The notes beneath the pieces are model-generated. The model saw only the letters and a list, made by a program, of their open reading frames with translations. It was not told the origin of the DNA and made no database searches. From NCBI GenBank assembly GCA_016926535.1, contig JAFGOK010000007.1, positions 1 to 35,406 of the forward strand: DNA of 35,406 nt. Reading direction: 5' to 3'. Numbering within the stretch: the first letter of the stretch is position 1; each line of letters opens with the position of its first letter. Below are positions 27,901 through 35,406 of the stretch, in pieces. Source of the DNA: Micromonosporaceae bacterium. GTDB taxonomy: Bacteria > Actinomycetota > Actinomycetes > Mycobacteriales > Micromonosporaceae. The position numbers and the translations under genes were made by a program.

Positions 27901-27987
27901 GACCCCGACCGGGAGCGCCTCGGTCGGCGGCTGGCCCGCGCCGCCGCGCTGCGGTGGACGGCCACCCACCCGGAAGCCACCCGATGA
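24901..27987 (+). CDS. lantibiotic dehydratase LanB, with C-terminal SpaB_C/thiopeptide-type domain
   Basis: N-terminus 'YQVLDAVLLRAATRRVDAAL', 'LRMTGRATPFGLFAGV' (LanB N-domain), C-terminal 'SSWLYAKLYTSPERHADLAARVPDLV...WWYLPYRDPQPHLRLRLRL' (SpaB_C). ORF open from 24823; GTG at 24901 with GGGGAGG favoured. Confidence 0.93.
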   Translation: MYQVLDAVLLRAATRRVDAALPGWPDLAPGTDPERWRDWLLRVWADESVVDAIAVASPVLAAGVARACADQVHDGRHLRRLVVSVARYLLRMTGRATPFGLFAGVTAAAIGAQPSLRWGQRHHPVLRADHAWVAGVATELEACPAVWTQLLVVANDLIELRDDRLVLACQHPGDDRMRSDRPPMAADVSIRATSAVLAVLTHTQSPITGGEVVDKLAVDFPTTTPAAAQAMLARLILLRVLLTELRAPMTTTDGLAHVRALLRAVGAPTSPAVAHTARMLDTVGEQIARHNRQPSAQERRSLRRMLLDRASHQSPEAAVPVTVDLRLDVDVRLPESLVPDARAAASVLTRLTPHPQGMAAWRDYHGAFLERYGAGALVPLNELVDPDTGLGFPATYRSSHRRITDASVTERDRRLLRLVQTTAAAGGQEIVLDEATITQIAGSEAAALAPPPHVELFAQIHAPDRDALRCGDYRLLVAGAARAAGATTGRFLDLLPAADRARFQAAYTQVRAHRAGAVAAQLVFPPLRSASEHAARAPIMLPHLVRAGTFPTGDTPAVGPDDLAVGGDLDGLYLVSLPDRRLIEPTAFNAVEFRHFSHPLARFLCEVPRALAAVYMPFTWGAASALAFLPRIRCGRVIVAPARWNLTTEDLPESGDGGQLWCEAAARWRRRWRVPDLVHLVEADNLLPLDLSEPAHLELLRIHLDRHGHARLDEAPSPQAFGWLDGHAHEIVIPLTATATPLPAPEVATVRVVRRDDGHLPGASSWLYAKLYTSPERHADLAARVPDLVAGCDSIVDWWYLPYRDPQPHLRLRLRLSDPNAFGTAAALLGAWASRLRGQRLLGRLELDTYQPETGRFGDGQAMAAAERVFATDSTAALAERVTATRATIPIDAVAAASLVDLAIAFTGDTTTGMRWLRDRLPHEPTTVDRTLHTAAVGLVTPQDGWARLHAVDADGALLRAWQDRRTALVDYRRQVDEHRSSDQVLASLLHLHHIRVHGIDPDRERLGRRLARAAALRWTATHPEATR

Positions 27988-29210
27988 GCCCCGCCCTCGG
28001 TACCGCAGCAGCGGCTGCCGACATCGCCGACCGTCTCACCAACCCCGGTTCGCCCACCGGATTGGTCGGGCGGGGGCAGTCGCTGGCCGACGGGGCCGCC
28101 GGGGTGGCGCTGCTGCACATCGAACGCGCCCGCACCGGCTGCGGCAGCTGGGACACCGTGCACGCCTGGCTGACCGCGGCCGTCGGTGAGGATCTGTTGG
28201 CCACCGCAGACGCCGGCCTCTACCTCGGTGTGCCCGCCGTCGCGTACACGCTCCACACCGCGATCGGAGACCGGACCAGCCGCCACACCACCACCGTCGA
28301 CCGGCTCGACCGGGCCGTGGCGGCCCTGGCACACCGACGCGTCGACCGCGCCATCACTCGCCTCACCCACCGGGGGCTGCCCACTCTGGCCGAATACGAC
28401 GTCATCAGCGGGTTGACCGGCATCGGCGCCCACCTGCTGCGCCACTCCCCCGACAATGACGCCCTGCCCCGGATCCTGGCCTATCTGGTCCGGCTGACAC
28501 ACCCGTTGCACCATGACGGCGTTCTGGTTCCGGGCTGGTGGACCGCGCAGGACCCGCACGCGGAGATCTCGGCGGGCTTTCCCGGCGGCCACGCCAACAT
28601 TGGCCTCGCCCACGGCATCAGCGGCCCGCTGGCGCTGCTGGCCCTCGCCCACCGCCGGGCCATCGTCGTCAACGGGCACCGCGAGGCGATCGAACGGATC
28701 TGTGCCTGGCTGGACACCTGGCGCCAGCACGACGACACCGGCGTGTGGTGGCCACAGTGGACCGCCCGGGCCGACCACCGCACGGGGCAGACCACCCAGC
28801 CCGGCCCGCTGCGCCCCTCCTGGTGTTACGGCACCCCCGGGGTGGCCCGCGCCCAGCAGCTGGCCGCCCTGGCCACCGGCGACACCACCCGGCAACAGAT
28901 GGCCGAGGACGCCCTCGCAGGCTGCCTGGACGACCCCCACCAGCTCGGCGCCATCATCGACGGAAGCCTGTGCCACGGGTGGGCCGGGCTACTGCAGACC
29001 ACCCGCCGGGCCGCCGCGGACGCCGCAACCCCGGTACTTGCCGCCCACCTGCCGTACCTGACCGACCGGCTGCTGCGGCACGCGGCCACAGCACCCCCAG
29101 CCGCGTCTGGGCTGCTCGAAGGCGCCGCCGGGATCAGCCTCGCCCTGCACGCCGCAGCGCGGGACGCCGCGCCGAGTTCCGGATGGGACGCATGTCTGCT
29201 GATCGCCTGA
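27984..29210 (+). CDS. lanthionine synthetase C family protein (LanC cyclase)
   Basis: 'NIGLAHGISGPLALL', 'SWCYGTPGVARA', 'SLCHGWAGLLQ': conserved LanC zinc-site motifs. ATG overlaps LanB stop (ATGA). Confidence 0.93.
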   Translation: MSPALGTAAAAADIADRLTNPGSPTGLVGRGQSLADGAAGVALLHIERARTGCGSWDTVHAWLTAAVGEDLLATADAGLYLGVPAVAYTLHTAIGDRTSRHTTTVDRLDRAVAALAHRRVDRAITRLTHRGLPTLAEYDVISGLTGIGAHLLRHSPDNDALPRILAYLVRLTHPLHHDGVLVPGWWTAQDPHAEISAGFPGGHANIGLAHGISGPLALLALAHRRAIVVNGHREAIERICAWLDTWRQHDDTGVWWPQWTARADHRTGQTTQPGPLRPSWCYGTPGVARAQQLAALATGDTTRQQMAEDALAGCLDDPHQLGAIIDGSLCHGWAGLLQTTRRAAADAATPVLAAHLPYLTDRLLRHAATAPPAASGLLEGAAGISLALHAAARDAAPSSGWDACLLIA

Positions 29211-30301
29211 CCTCCGCCGATGCCGCCACCACCCTGGTGGGGCACCCCCAGCCGGCCCACCAACCGACGACAGCCGACGACAAGGTCAACGCCCTGGAAC
29301 AGGCGGTCTGGGCCATGCTCGCCGGCAACGCCGAGACTGAGACGTGCCCCGGGGTGTCCCAGGTCGGACTACTGGAGGCCGTCGAACGCTACCGGGCCGC
29401 CGGGCGCGCCGCCCTGCGCTGGCAGGTCGACGACCGAACCTGGGCACAGATCAACCTCGGGTTCGCCGACCCAGCCACCGCCGAACGCATCATGATCGAT
29501 CACCTGTGGCCGTGGCTGCGGGCGGCCACGGCGGTGGGCACCCTCACGTCGTGGTGGTACATCCGCAAAACCCCCTGGTGGCGCCTGCGGCTGCAGACCG
29601 CGGCATCCCAGCACGCGGCGATGCACCAGTCGATCGCCCCGATCCTTGACCAGTTGCTCACCCAAGATCGGATCACGACGTGGTCCACCGGCGTCTACGA
29701 ACCCGAGATCCACGCCTTCGGCGGCCCGGAAGGCATGGCAGTCGCGCACCAGTTCTTCCACGCCGACAGCTCCGCGATCCTTGACTACCTCGACACCGGC
29801 GGTACCCCAGGTTCACAGCCAGCCCGGTTGGGGCGCCGGGAGATGTCCATGGTCCTGTGCACGGCACTCCTGCGCGCCGCAGGTCAGGACTGGCACGAGC
29901 AGGGCGACGTCTGGCAGCGGGTGACCCGGATGCGGCCCCTGCCCGCCGACGTCGCCAACCAGGCCCACCGGACAGTCCCCGCCGTGTACCGGCTGCTCAC
30001 CCTCGACACCGGCCCCAGCAGCCCGCTGCGCCACGACCACGGCCCACTCGCCGACGCCGCCGCGTGGCTGGACGCCGCAGCCCAGACCGGCCAGGCACTC
30101 AAGACGACAGCGGCTGCCGGCACTCTGCGACGGGGACTGCGCGCCGTTCTCGCCCACCACGTGATCTTCCACTGGAACCGTCTCGGGCTGGACGCCACCA
30201 CCCAGGCGCTCCTCGCCCACACCGCCGCCGAAGCCGTGTTCACCGCCGCCGACGGCGAACCCGCCGGATGCGAGCCAGGCAATGATGTGGCCAGAACCTG
30301 A
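29192..30301 (+). CDS. thiopeptide-type bacteriocin biosynthesis domain protein (stand-alone SpaB_C-like)
   Basis: 'WAQINLGFADPATAERIMIDHLWPWLRAAT...SWWYIRKTPWWRLRLQ...YEPEIHAFGGPEGMAVAHQFFHADSSAILDYL' is the typical pattern. Start overlaps the end of LanC. Confidence 0.88.
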   Translation: MSADRLTSADAATTLVGHPQPAHQPTTADDKVNALEQAVWAMLAGNAETETCPGVSQVGLLEAVERYRAAGRAALRWQVDDRTWAQINLGFADPATAERIMIDHLWPWLRAATAVGTLTSWWYIRKTPWWRLRLQTAASQHAAMHQSIAPILDQLLTQDRITTWSTGVYEPEIHAFGGPEGMAVAHQFFHADSSAILDYLDTGGTPGSQPARLGRREMSMVLCTALLRAAGQDWHEQGDVWQRVTRMRPLPADVANQAHRTVPAVYRLLTLDTGPSSPLRHDHGPLADAAAWLDAAAQTGQALKTTAAAGTLRRGLRAVLAHHVIFHWNRLGLDATTQALLAHTAAEAVFTAADGEPAGCEPGNDVART

Positions 30302-30375
30302 TCCCACCGGGGCGTGCCGGATGTGCGCCGCCCATCTCCACGCCTGGCCTGGCCTGCTGAGCTGATCGCAGCCCA

Positions 30376-30421
30376 TGATGGTGGGCGGTGCGGACCGCCC
30401 TGGTCTGCCCGCCCACCATCA
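30376..30421. terminator. candidate bidirectional terminator/hairpin
   Basis: Perfect 13-bp inverted repeat tgatggtgggcgg (30376-30388) / ccgcccaccatca (30409-30421), 20-nt loop, between convergent genes ending at 30301 (+) and 30433 (-). Confidence 0.7.
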
Positions 30422-30432
30422 CGAGCCGCCTG

Positions 30433-31068
30433 TCATGCAGGGTTGGCTGGGGTGTCGGCCGCGATCCGGGTGTAGCCGGCGAGTTCCAGCCAGTCCCGGG
30501 TTCGGGAGTACTCGGCCGGATCGTCGTGGTACAGCCCCGCTCCAAGGCGCCGCCGCAACGCGTCGACCGCCTCGGCCAGGCTCCGCCGGTCCTCCGGCGG
30601 CAGCGCCCCGCCCGCAGCCAAGCAGGCATCCACACTGGCAAGAACCTGTCGCGCCGCCGGATCCAACCGGAACGACAGCAACGTCGGCAGGCGCCGACGA
30701 CGCCAGTACCGCAACGCGTGCAGCGCGGCCCGGTGGGGCGCACCGTACCAGTACACAGGTCCCCGGTTCGGGTTCGGCTCCCACTGCCCCGGGCACCGCC
30801 GCCCGCGCCGCTTGGCAATCGCACGGTCGGCGGCGTAACACTCCAGATCCGCACACCAGCCAGCCCGGCTGGCCATCAGAGCGTCCAAGGCCCGCACCAG
30901 CGCCGCCTCCTCATGATCGAACGGCCCGGCCAGCTCCCGCAGGAAACTCAGCGTCGCATGGAACCCGATCGGCCGATACAACTGCACGCACGAGCGCAGC
31001 GCAGACACACGGACCCGGTGCGGCAGTCCCGGGTCACGCACCCGCCGGGCGTACCAGCTGAAACTCAC
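30433..31068 (-). CDS. hypothetical protein
   Basis: 211-aa ORF with normal composition, e.g. 'HRAALHALRYWRRRRLPTLLSFRLDPAARQVLASVDACLAAGG'; no family recognised. Confidence 0.65.
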   Translation of the reverse strand: MSFSWYARRVRDPGLPHRVRVSALRSCVQLYRPIGFHATLSFLRELAGPFDHEEAALVRALDALMASRAGWCADLECYAADRAIAKRRGRRCPGQWEPNPNRGPVYWYGAPHRAALHALRYWRRRRLPTLLSFRLDPAARQVLASVDACLAAGGALPPEDRRSLAEAVDALRRRLGAGLYHDDPAEYSRTRDWLELAGYTRIAADTPANPA

Positions 31069-31077
31069 TCAGCGAGG

Positions 31078-31602
31078 CTAGACCTCGCCTGCAGCGCAAC
31101 CACCTGAATATCCGGCGGCATCCAGCAGCGCCACCCAGTTCGCCTCGACGAAGGCCTTGAGTTCCCGGGGTCTGAGATCAACTGGAATTTTCCCGTCGGC
31201 GGTCGGGACGACCCGTTCCACGTCGTAACTGCCATCCAGGTCGACGAACTCCGGCCCCGACCGCAGCGACAGATCCATACTCACCAGACGACACACGAAG
31301 AAGTGCTGCACCCGCAGACCAACCGCACCACCACCGGCACCGGCAGTGCCACCGGTGCCGTCGACCCGATCGGTAGCCAGGAACACCTGCTGGATGCGGT
31401 CGACCTCTGCGCCGAGCTCCTCGCGCACCTCCCGGACCATTGCCGCGTACACCGAGCCATCGCCCGGCTCCACCCGACCACCCGGCGTCGTCCAGTACGG
31501 CATCAGGCCCGGCCGAGTCCGCCGGATCAACAGCAACCGACCAACGTCATCGACCACCAGCGCCCGTGCCGAACGCTGGCACACTGCAGGGATCAGCCGC
31601 AT
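31078..31602 (-). CDS. NUDIX hydrolase
   Basis: 'MPYWTTPGGRVEPGDGSVYAAMVREVREELGAEV' Nudix box; GGGGAGGTGCG precedes ATG at 31602. Confidence 0.9.
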   Translation of the reverse strand: MRLIPAVCQRSARALVVDDVGRLLLIRRTRPGLMPYWTTPGGRVEPGDGSVYAAMVREVREELGAEVDRIQQVFLATDRVDGTGGTAGAGGGAVGLRVQHFFVCRLVSMDLSLRSGPEFVDLDGSYDVERVVPTADGKIPVDLRPRELKAFVEANWVALLDAAGYSGGCAAGEV

Positions 31603-31710
31603 CGCACCTCCCCTGACATCATGGTGTCCTGACCGGCCGGAACCGGCGCCAACTCCGGCCCCGGCAGCTGCCTGTGCGGATCACCCCGGGTCGGGCACAC
31701 TGCTGCCACC

Positions 31711-31850
31711 ATGCTGTCACTGCTGACGTTCAACATCGCCGCAGCCGCCCGGCCCTGCGCCGAACCTCTACGCACTTGGCTCCATCAGCGCGACGACGTC
31801 CGCGTCCTCAGCGAAACCAGCGGCGGACCCGGCACCATAGTGAACAGGAG
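31711..31850 (+). pseudogene. N-terminal remnant of an endonuclease/exonuclease/phosphatase-family protein
   Basis: 'MLSLLTFNIAAAARPCAEPLRTWLHQRDDVRVLSETSGGPGT' resembles the EEP N-terminus (LTxNI...VLxETS); the rest of the domain is missing and the ORF stops at 31941. Confidence 0.5.
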
Positions 31851-31945
31851 TGACTTGGTTCGCCACACGGACCTTTCTGGACGAGATGGTCTTTCGCGAC
31901 CGGCCTGGATCGCCGAATTCCGTTGTCACCTGAACGAGTGAGGAC

Positions 31946-32734
31946 GTGACGGCGCGAGTTCGCTCTGCTTCGATGTGGTCCGTGTATGTCGCCCAACCGT
32001 GGTACGCATCGGAAACAGCCTGGGCCGCTGTCGGCGTGCTGGCCTCAGTCATCATTGGAGTTGTCTCGATCTTCGCAGCGTACAAGATCGCGAATCCCCG
32101 ACGCAGACTCGCCTACGACCTGCTCACGTGCGCGCCGCTTCTGAACGCACCACCTGATGTCCGCAGTGGCATAGAACTGCGGCACTGCGGGGAAGTCCTG
32201 ACGGCACCGCACTTCATGGAGATCGTCTTGACCAACGACGGACGCCGGGATGTGCCCACAACCGCATTCGACAGCGGCGAGCCCATTGAATTCGACGTCA
32301 CGGCATCGATCGTGACCCTACTTCGCAGCGACTCCCGCCCAGATGAGACCACCTCACCGGCCGTCCACGGTACTGGCTCGAAACTCTCGATCGGCCCCGG
32401 GCGAATCGCCAGAGGGCAACGTGTCATCGTGACACTGCTGGTCGATGGACCCGAACCAGGTCTCGTCTGCCGGCACAATCTCATCGACGTGCAGTGCCGG
32501 CGCCAAAGCCTTTGGACTGGTAGGGTCATGATGCCCGTCATAGAAATGATTGGTGTATCTGTCGGCCTTTTAGCGGTTGGAGCTGTTCTGGCTGGACTGG
32601 ATTCATTGCATACGATACGTCCTCTGGCCATAACGATGATGTCGTTGGGAGTCAGTGGGGTGGCTGCCGGTGTCGGAGGCGCGGTGACGTTGATCTTGAA
32701 TGATCAGCAGCGCCGTATGTCACGGATGCCCTGA
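31946..32734 (+). CDS. hypothetical membrane protein (about 3 predicted TM segments)
   Basis: N-terminal 'WAAVGVLASVIIGVVSIFAAYKIA', soluble middle, C-terminal 'VIEMIGVSVGLLAVGAVLAGL' and 'ITMMSLGVSGVAAGVGGAVTLIL'; GTG start with AGTGAGGA upstream. Confidence 0.6.
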   Translation: MTARVRSASMWSVYVAQPWYASETAWAAVGVLASVIIGVVSIFAAYKIANPRRRLAYDLLTCAPLLNAPPDVRSGIELRHCGEVLTAPHFMEIVLTNDGRRDVPTTAFDSGEPIEFDVTASIVTLLRSDSRPDETTSPAVHGTGSKLSIGPGRIARGQRVIVTLLVDGPEPGLVCRHNLIDVQCRRQSLWTGRVMMPVIEMIGVSVGLLAVGAVLAGLDSLHTIRPLAITMMSLGVSGVAAGVGGAVTLILNDQQRRMSRMP

Positions 32735-32818
32735 CAGGTAGCCGCTGGGGGACGATCGACTGAGCCGCGTGTCACCAGATGGCCTACACAGTCGTCGTCT
32801 TCGTTGCCTCAGACTGGG

Positions 32819-33778
32819 CTACTGGATGACCGTCCAACTCTGGGCGCGATCACCGCGAATGAGGCTGTCGAGTCGTAGCCGAAGCTCGGCCCGTGCTGGG
32901 GGCTTGTGCGGCGCGGCACGCAGGTAGGCGGCCAGGGAGTGCAGTTCGCGCAGCTCACGGACCACCGGCCAGCCTGCCCACTCAACAAGGTCATAGCCAT
33001 AGGCGAGACTGAACTCCCGCCGCTGATCTTCGGTCAGGCCGAACCGGTTGCCGGGTGTCCCCCGTTGCGCCAGATCGATTTCGCGAGGTCCCCAGCAGAC
33101 ACTGTCCCAGTCTCCGAGCACGTAGCCCTGTGGATGACGCTGGTCAGCAAGGAGATTCCCGGTGTGGGCATCATTGTGAATCAGTCCCCGACCCAATGGG
33201 AAGTCCAGCGCCGCGTAGGCGGCCCCGGCGCAGGCCATCCGTTCGGCGAGGTAGGCCCGGTCCGGTGCCGAGAGCACCGGAATCGTGCGAGCGGCATCCA
33301 TCGTGATGGCGTGGGCGAGTCTGGCCAGCGGCCGGGCATCGGGTAGGGCGAACGGCGGGTCGGGTAGGCGATGGAGTTGCCGCAGCAGAGCGCCCAGCAC
33401 GGTCACGGGAGCTGGGCTTCCGGAGGCCGCATCGGGCAGATATCGCCACAGGCTGGCCACCATGTGATCAAGGTCCATCACGGCGGGAAAGGCCGGCTCG
33501 ACTGTCGGGAATCTCTGCCCGGTCAGCCAACTGGTCACCCGGAGGGCCGTGTGCCAGCGGTCGCGGTTCTCGTCAGTGGCGTCAGCGAGGCGGACTACGA
33601 TCTGCTCATCGGGAAGCAGGTAGATCCCGGAACCGTGCACGCGCAGAGCCCGAGCCCCGGCTGTGGAGAGCCCCAATCGGTGACCGAGGGCAAGCAACGC
33701 CGCCGCGAACTGGTCAGGGCCGGTCGAGGCCGAGGCCGAGGCCGAAGTTGACGCCGTCGGCGGCTCAGGCAGTGTCAT
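32819..33778 (-). CDS. aminoglycoside phosphotransferase (APH)-family protein
   Basis: 'GRGLIHNDAHTGNLLADQRHPQGYVLGDWDSVCWGPREIDLA' kinase catalytic and metal motifs. Start at 33778 overlaps the end of the upstream gene; ORF open to 33949. Confidence 0.87.
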   Translation of the reverse strand: MTLPEPPTASTSASASASTGPDQFAAALLALGHRLGLSTAGARALRVHGSGIYLLPDEQIVVRLADATDENRDRWHTALRVTSWLTGQRFPTVEPAFPAVMDLDHMVASLWRYLPDAASGSPAPVTVLGALLRQLHRLPDPPFALPDARPLARLAHAITMDAARTIPVLSAPDRAYLAERMACAGAAYAALDFPLGRGLIHNDAHTGNLLADQRHPQGYVLGDWDSVCWGPREIDLAQRGTPGNRFGLTEDQRREFSLAYGYDLVEWAGWPVVRELRELHSLAAYLRAAPHKPPARAELRLRLDSLIRGDRAQSWTVIQ

Positions 33779-35243
33779 GGACGGCCGCCCGCAACCGCGC
33801 CCGCAGATCCGCCACGCCGGGGTGTTTCTCATGCGGCCGTGTGACCCGTTCCAGGTCTTGCAGCCGGGACATCGACCGAGGAGACACCAGGGCAGCAACT
33901 CCAGCCAGGGCATCATCTCCGATCCGGACACCCTGATCGACGTCGTCATCGCCCTGGAACCAGGCCGCCGCCAAGGCGATGAGGTTGAGGGTCCTGCTAC
34001 GGGTGTACGCGACGCTGCGACCGGCGACGGCCTGCATCAGTAAGGGACGGGCCTTGGCCGCCGCTGTGGGGACGGCGTCTGCCAGCACATGGTAGGTATG
34101 GCCGCGCAACGCCATGAGTTCGGCATGATCGAAGTGGCTCAGCCAGGGAGGACGCTCGTCGGCGCTCACACCGGCGACGAGATGGTCCTCGGCCCGGCTG
34201 ATAGCACGCTCGCAGGCCCGGACCCTACCCATCGCCGCGTAGCACCAGCTTTCGTACGATGCGGTCGCGGCGAAAGCCAAGTCCGCCACGGTGGAATCCA
34301 AATCCGCCGCCGTGGCGTGGGCAAGCTGAATCAGACGCAGTCCCTCATCAGGTCGGTGGAGGTGGAGGGCCTGATGGGCAAGCTGGCGCAACACATGACC
34401 GACCAGACCGACGTCGCCAGCCTCCCGGGCAGCGTCTATCGCGACCATCCACAACTGACGAGCCTCACGGTGCCGTTCCACGTCGTAGTTGGTCCAGGCG
34501 GCCACCGCGGCAAGATCAGCGGTCGCGGCGAGGAGACGCGTCCGCGTCGTCCCACCGGTAATCAGCGCATGCTTTCCCGCGTCAATCACCCATCGCAACT
34601 GCGCGAGAACGGCCGGGCGGGGCACGCCCCCGCCCCACTGGTTGTCCCAGTCCCGGAATGCTCTGGTTGTAGCCTCGATGCGTTCCACGTCGGCCACACC
34701 GATACGACGCGACGTCTCGGCCCCAATGCCTCGAACCAGCGCGCTGAGGCGATCATGCAATGGTCCGGCGTCAGGATCGCCGAATGCCAGGACCGCCACT
34801 GTGGCCAGAAGATCTCGTCGTTGCATCCAACTCACCACCTGCGAGTCAGAACCGTCCTCCCCTGGGGCATCCGATCGCAGGCCTGAATCAGGAGAGGCAA
34901 CAGGTTCACCTGTCAGAATCGCACTGTCGGACTCAGATGTCCCGGCAGACCACATCCCCCGGACGATGTGGAAGCCGAGGTCCCGGTCGGAGGCTGCGCC
35001 GAGGACATGGCGGAATCCGGCACGACGGAGCTCGCCCGGCCAGCGCCGACGGCCACATTCCAGCTTGCCGACCTGGTTGGCATCCAGGGTCGCCTCAGCC
35101 AGATCATGCTGCGCAACGTAAGCGTTGACGGCATCAGCCAACTCCTGCCGGGACATCGGACGGCCGGACCCCGACGGGGACGGCGTCCTCAGCCGCGCCC
35201 GCTGAAGCAGGCGATTCGGCGGCGGCCGACGACTGCTTGTCAC
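33765..35243 (-). CDS. HTH-type regulator with TPR-like helical C-terminus
   Basis: 492 aa; N-terminal 'MSRQELADAVNAYVAQHDLAEATLDANQVGKLECGRRRWPGELRRAGFRHVL' then helical repeat-like region, common in actinomycete regulators. Confidence 0.72.
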   Translation of the reverse strand: MTSSRRPPPNRLLQRARLRTPSPSGSGRPMSRQELADAVNAYVAQHDLAEATLDANQVGKLECGRRRWPGELRRAGFRHVLGAASDRDLGFHIVRGMWSAGTSESDSAILTGEPVASPDSGLRSDAPGEDGSDSQVVSWMQRRDLLATVAVLAFGDPDAGPLHDRLSALVRGIGAETSRRIGVADVERIEATTRAFRDWDNQWGGGVPRPAVLAQLRWVIDAGKHALITGGTTRTRLLAATADLAAVAAWTNYDVERHREARQLWMVAIDAAREAGDVGLVGHVLRQLAHQALHLHRPDEGLRLIQLAHATAADLDSTVADLAFAATASYESWCYAAMGRVRACERAISRAEDHLVAGVSADERPPWLSHFDHAELMALRGHTYHVLADAVPTAAAKARPLLMQAVAGRSVAYTRSRTLNLIALAAAWFQGDDDVDQGVRIGDDALAGVAALVSPRSMSRLQDLERVTRPHEKHPGVADLRARLRAAVHDTA

Positions 35244-35406
35244 GCCGACATCCCCCCTTCACGCTTGTCTCGGACCTTTCGTCGACCTGCTAACTCCGAC
35301 GGATCCGGATGGCGATTCGATCAGCACTTGCTCCGACGCCTGGATACCCTTTGCCATGCATCTTTGTCGATTGTGTATATAGCCGAGTCTTCCCACGGGC
35401 CAACCG

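Noticed and set aside
33729-33752. (gaggcc)n 6-bp repeat near the APH gene start
   Set aside because: Encodes a short Ser/Ala run near the N-terminus; few copies and in frame, so not strong evidence for phase variation.
1-35406. CRISPR arrays, tRNA/rRNA genes, intact transposase or integrase
   Set aside because: None recognised by eye: no regularly spaced repeats beyond those listed, no tRNA T-loop/anticodon structure spotted, no convincing tyrosine/serine recombinase motif in the ORF set. A tRNAscan/Infernal run would be needed to exclude RNAs formally.

Overview
High-GC actinobacterial accessory region; a Micromonosporaceae-like host is a guess. It has two main modules. (1) At about 3.9-19.5 kb on the minus strand is a complete class 1 DISARM anti-phage operon: drmD, drmMI, drmA, drmB, drmC. 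A gene for a CorA-like two-TM membrane protein is inserted between drmMI and drmA and shares its start with the drmMI stop (TGATG). A Phd/PIN toxin-antitoxin pair lies next to drmC. (2) At about 20.9-30.3 kb on the plus strand is a class I 'FxLD' lanthipeptide cluster: HTH+TPR regulator, peptide deformylase, PIMT-like FxLD methyltransferase, a 60-aa Cys-rich precursor, LanB, LanC, and a second stand-alone SpaB_C/thiopeptide-type protein. Three CTGGYACA direct repeats at exact 11-bp spacing lie between the deformylase and methyltransferase genes. An imperfect 30-bp direct repeat (27/30, with a 16-bp perfect core) brackets the TA+DISARM block. Gene remnants (MazG-like, TIGR01777/DUF1731-like, endonuclease/exonuclease/phosphatase-like) mark rearrangement scars. 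The right flank holds a NUDIX hydrolase, an unknown membrane protein, an APH-family kinase and an HTH/TPR-type regulator. No rRNA, tRNA, CRISPR array or intact transposase/integrase was recognised. All family assignments come from motif reading, not database searches.
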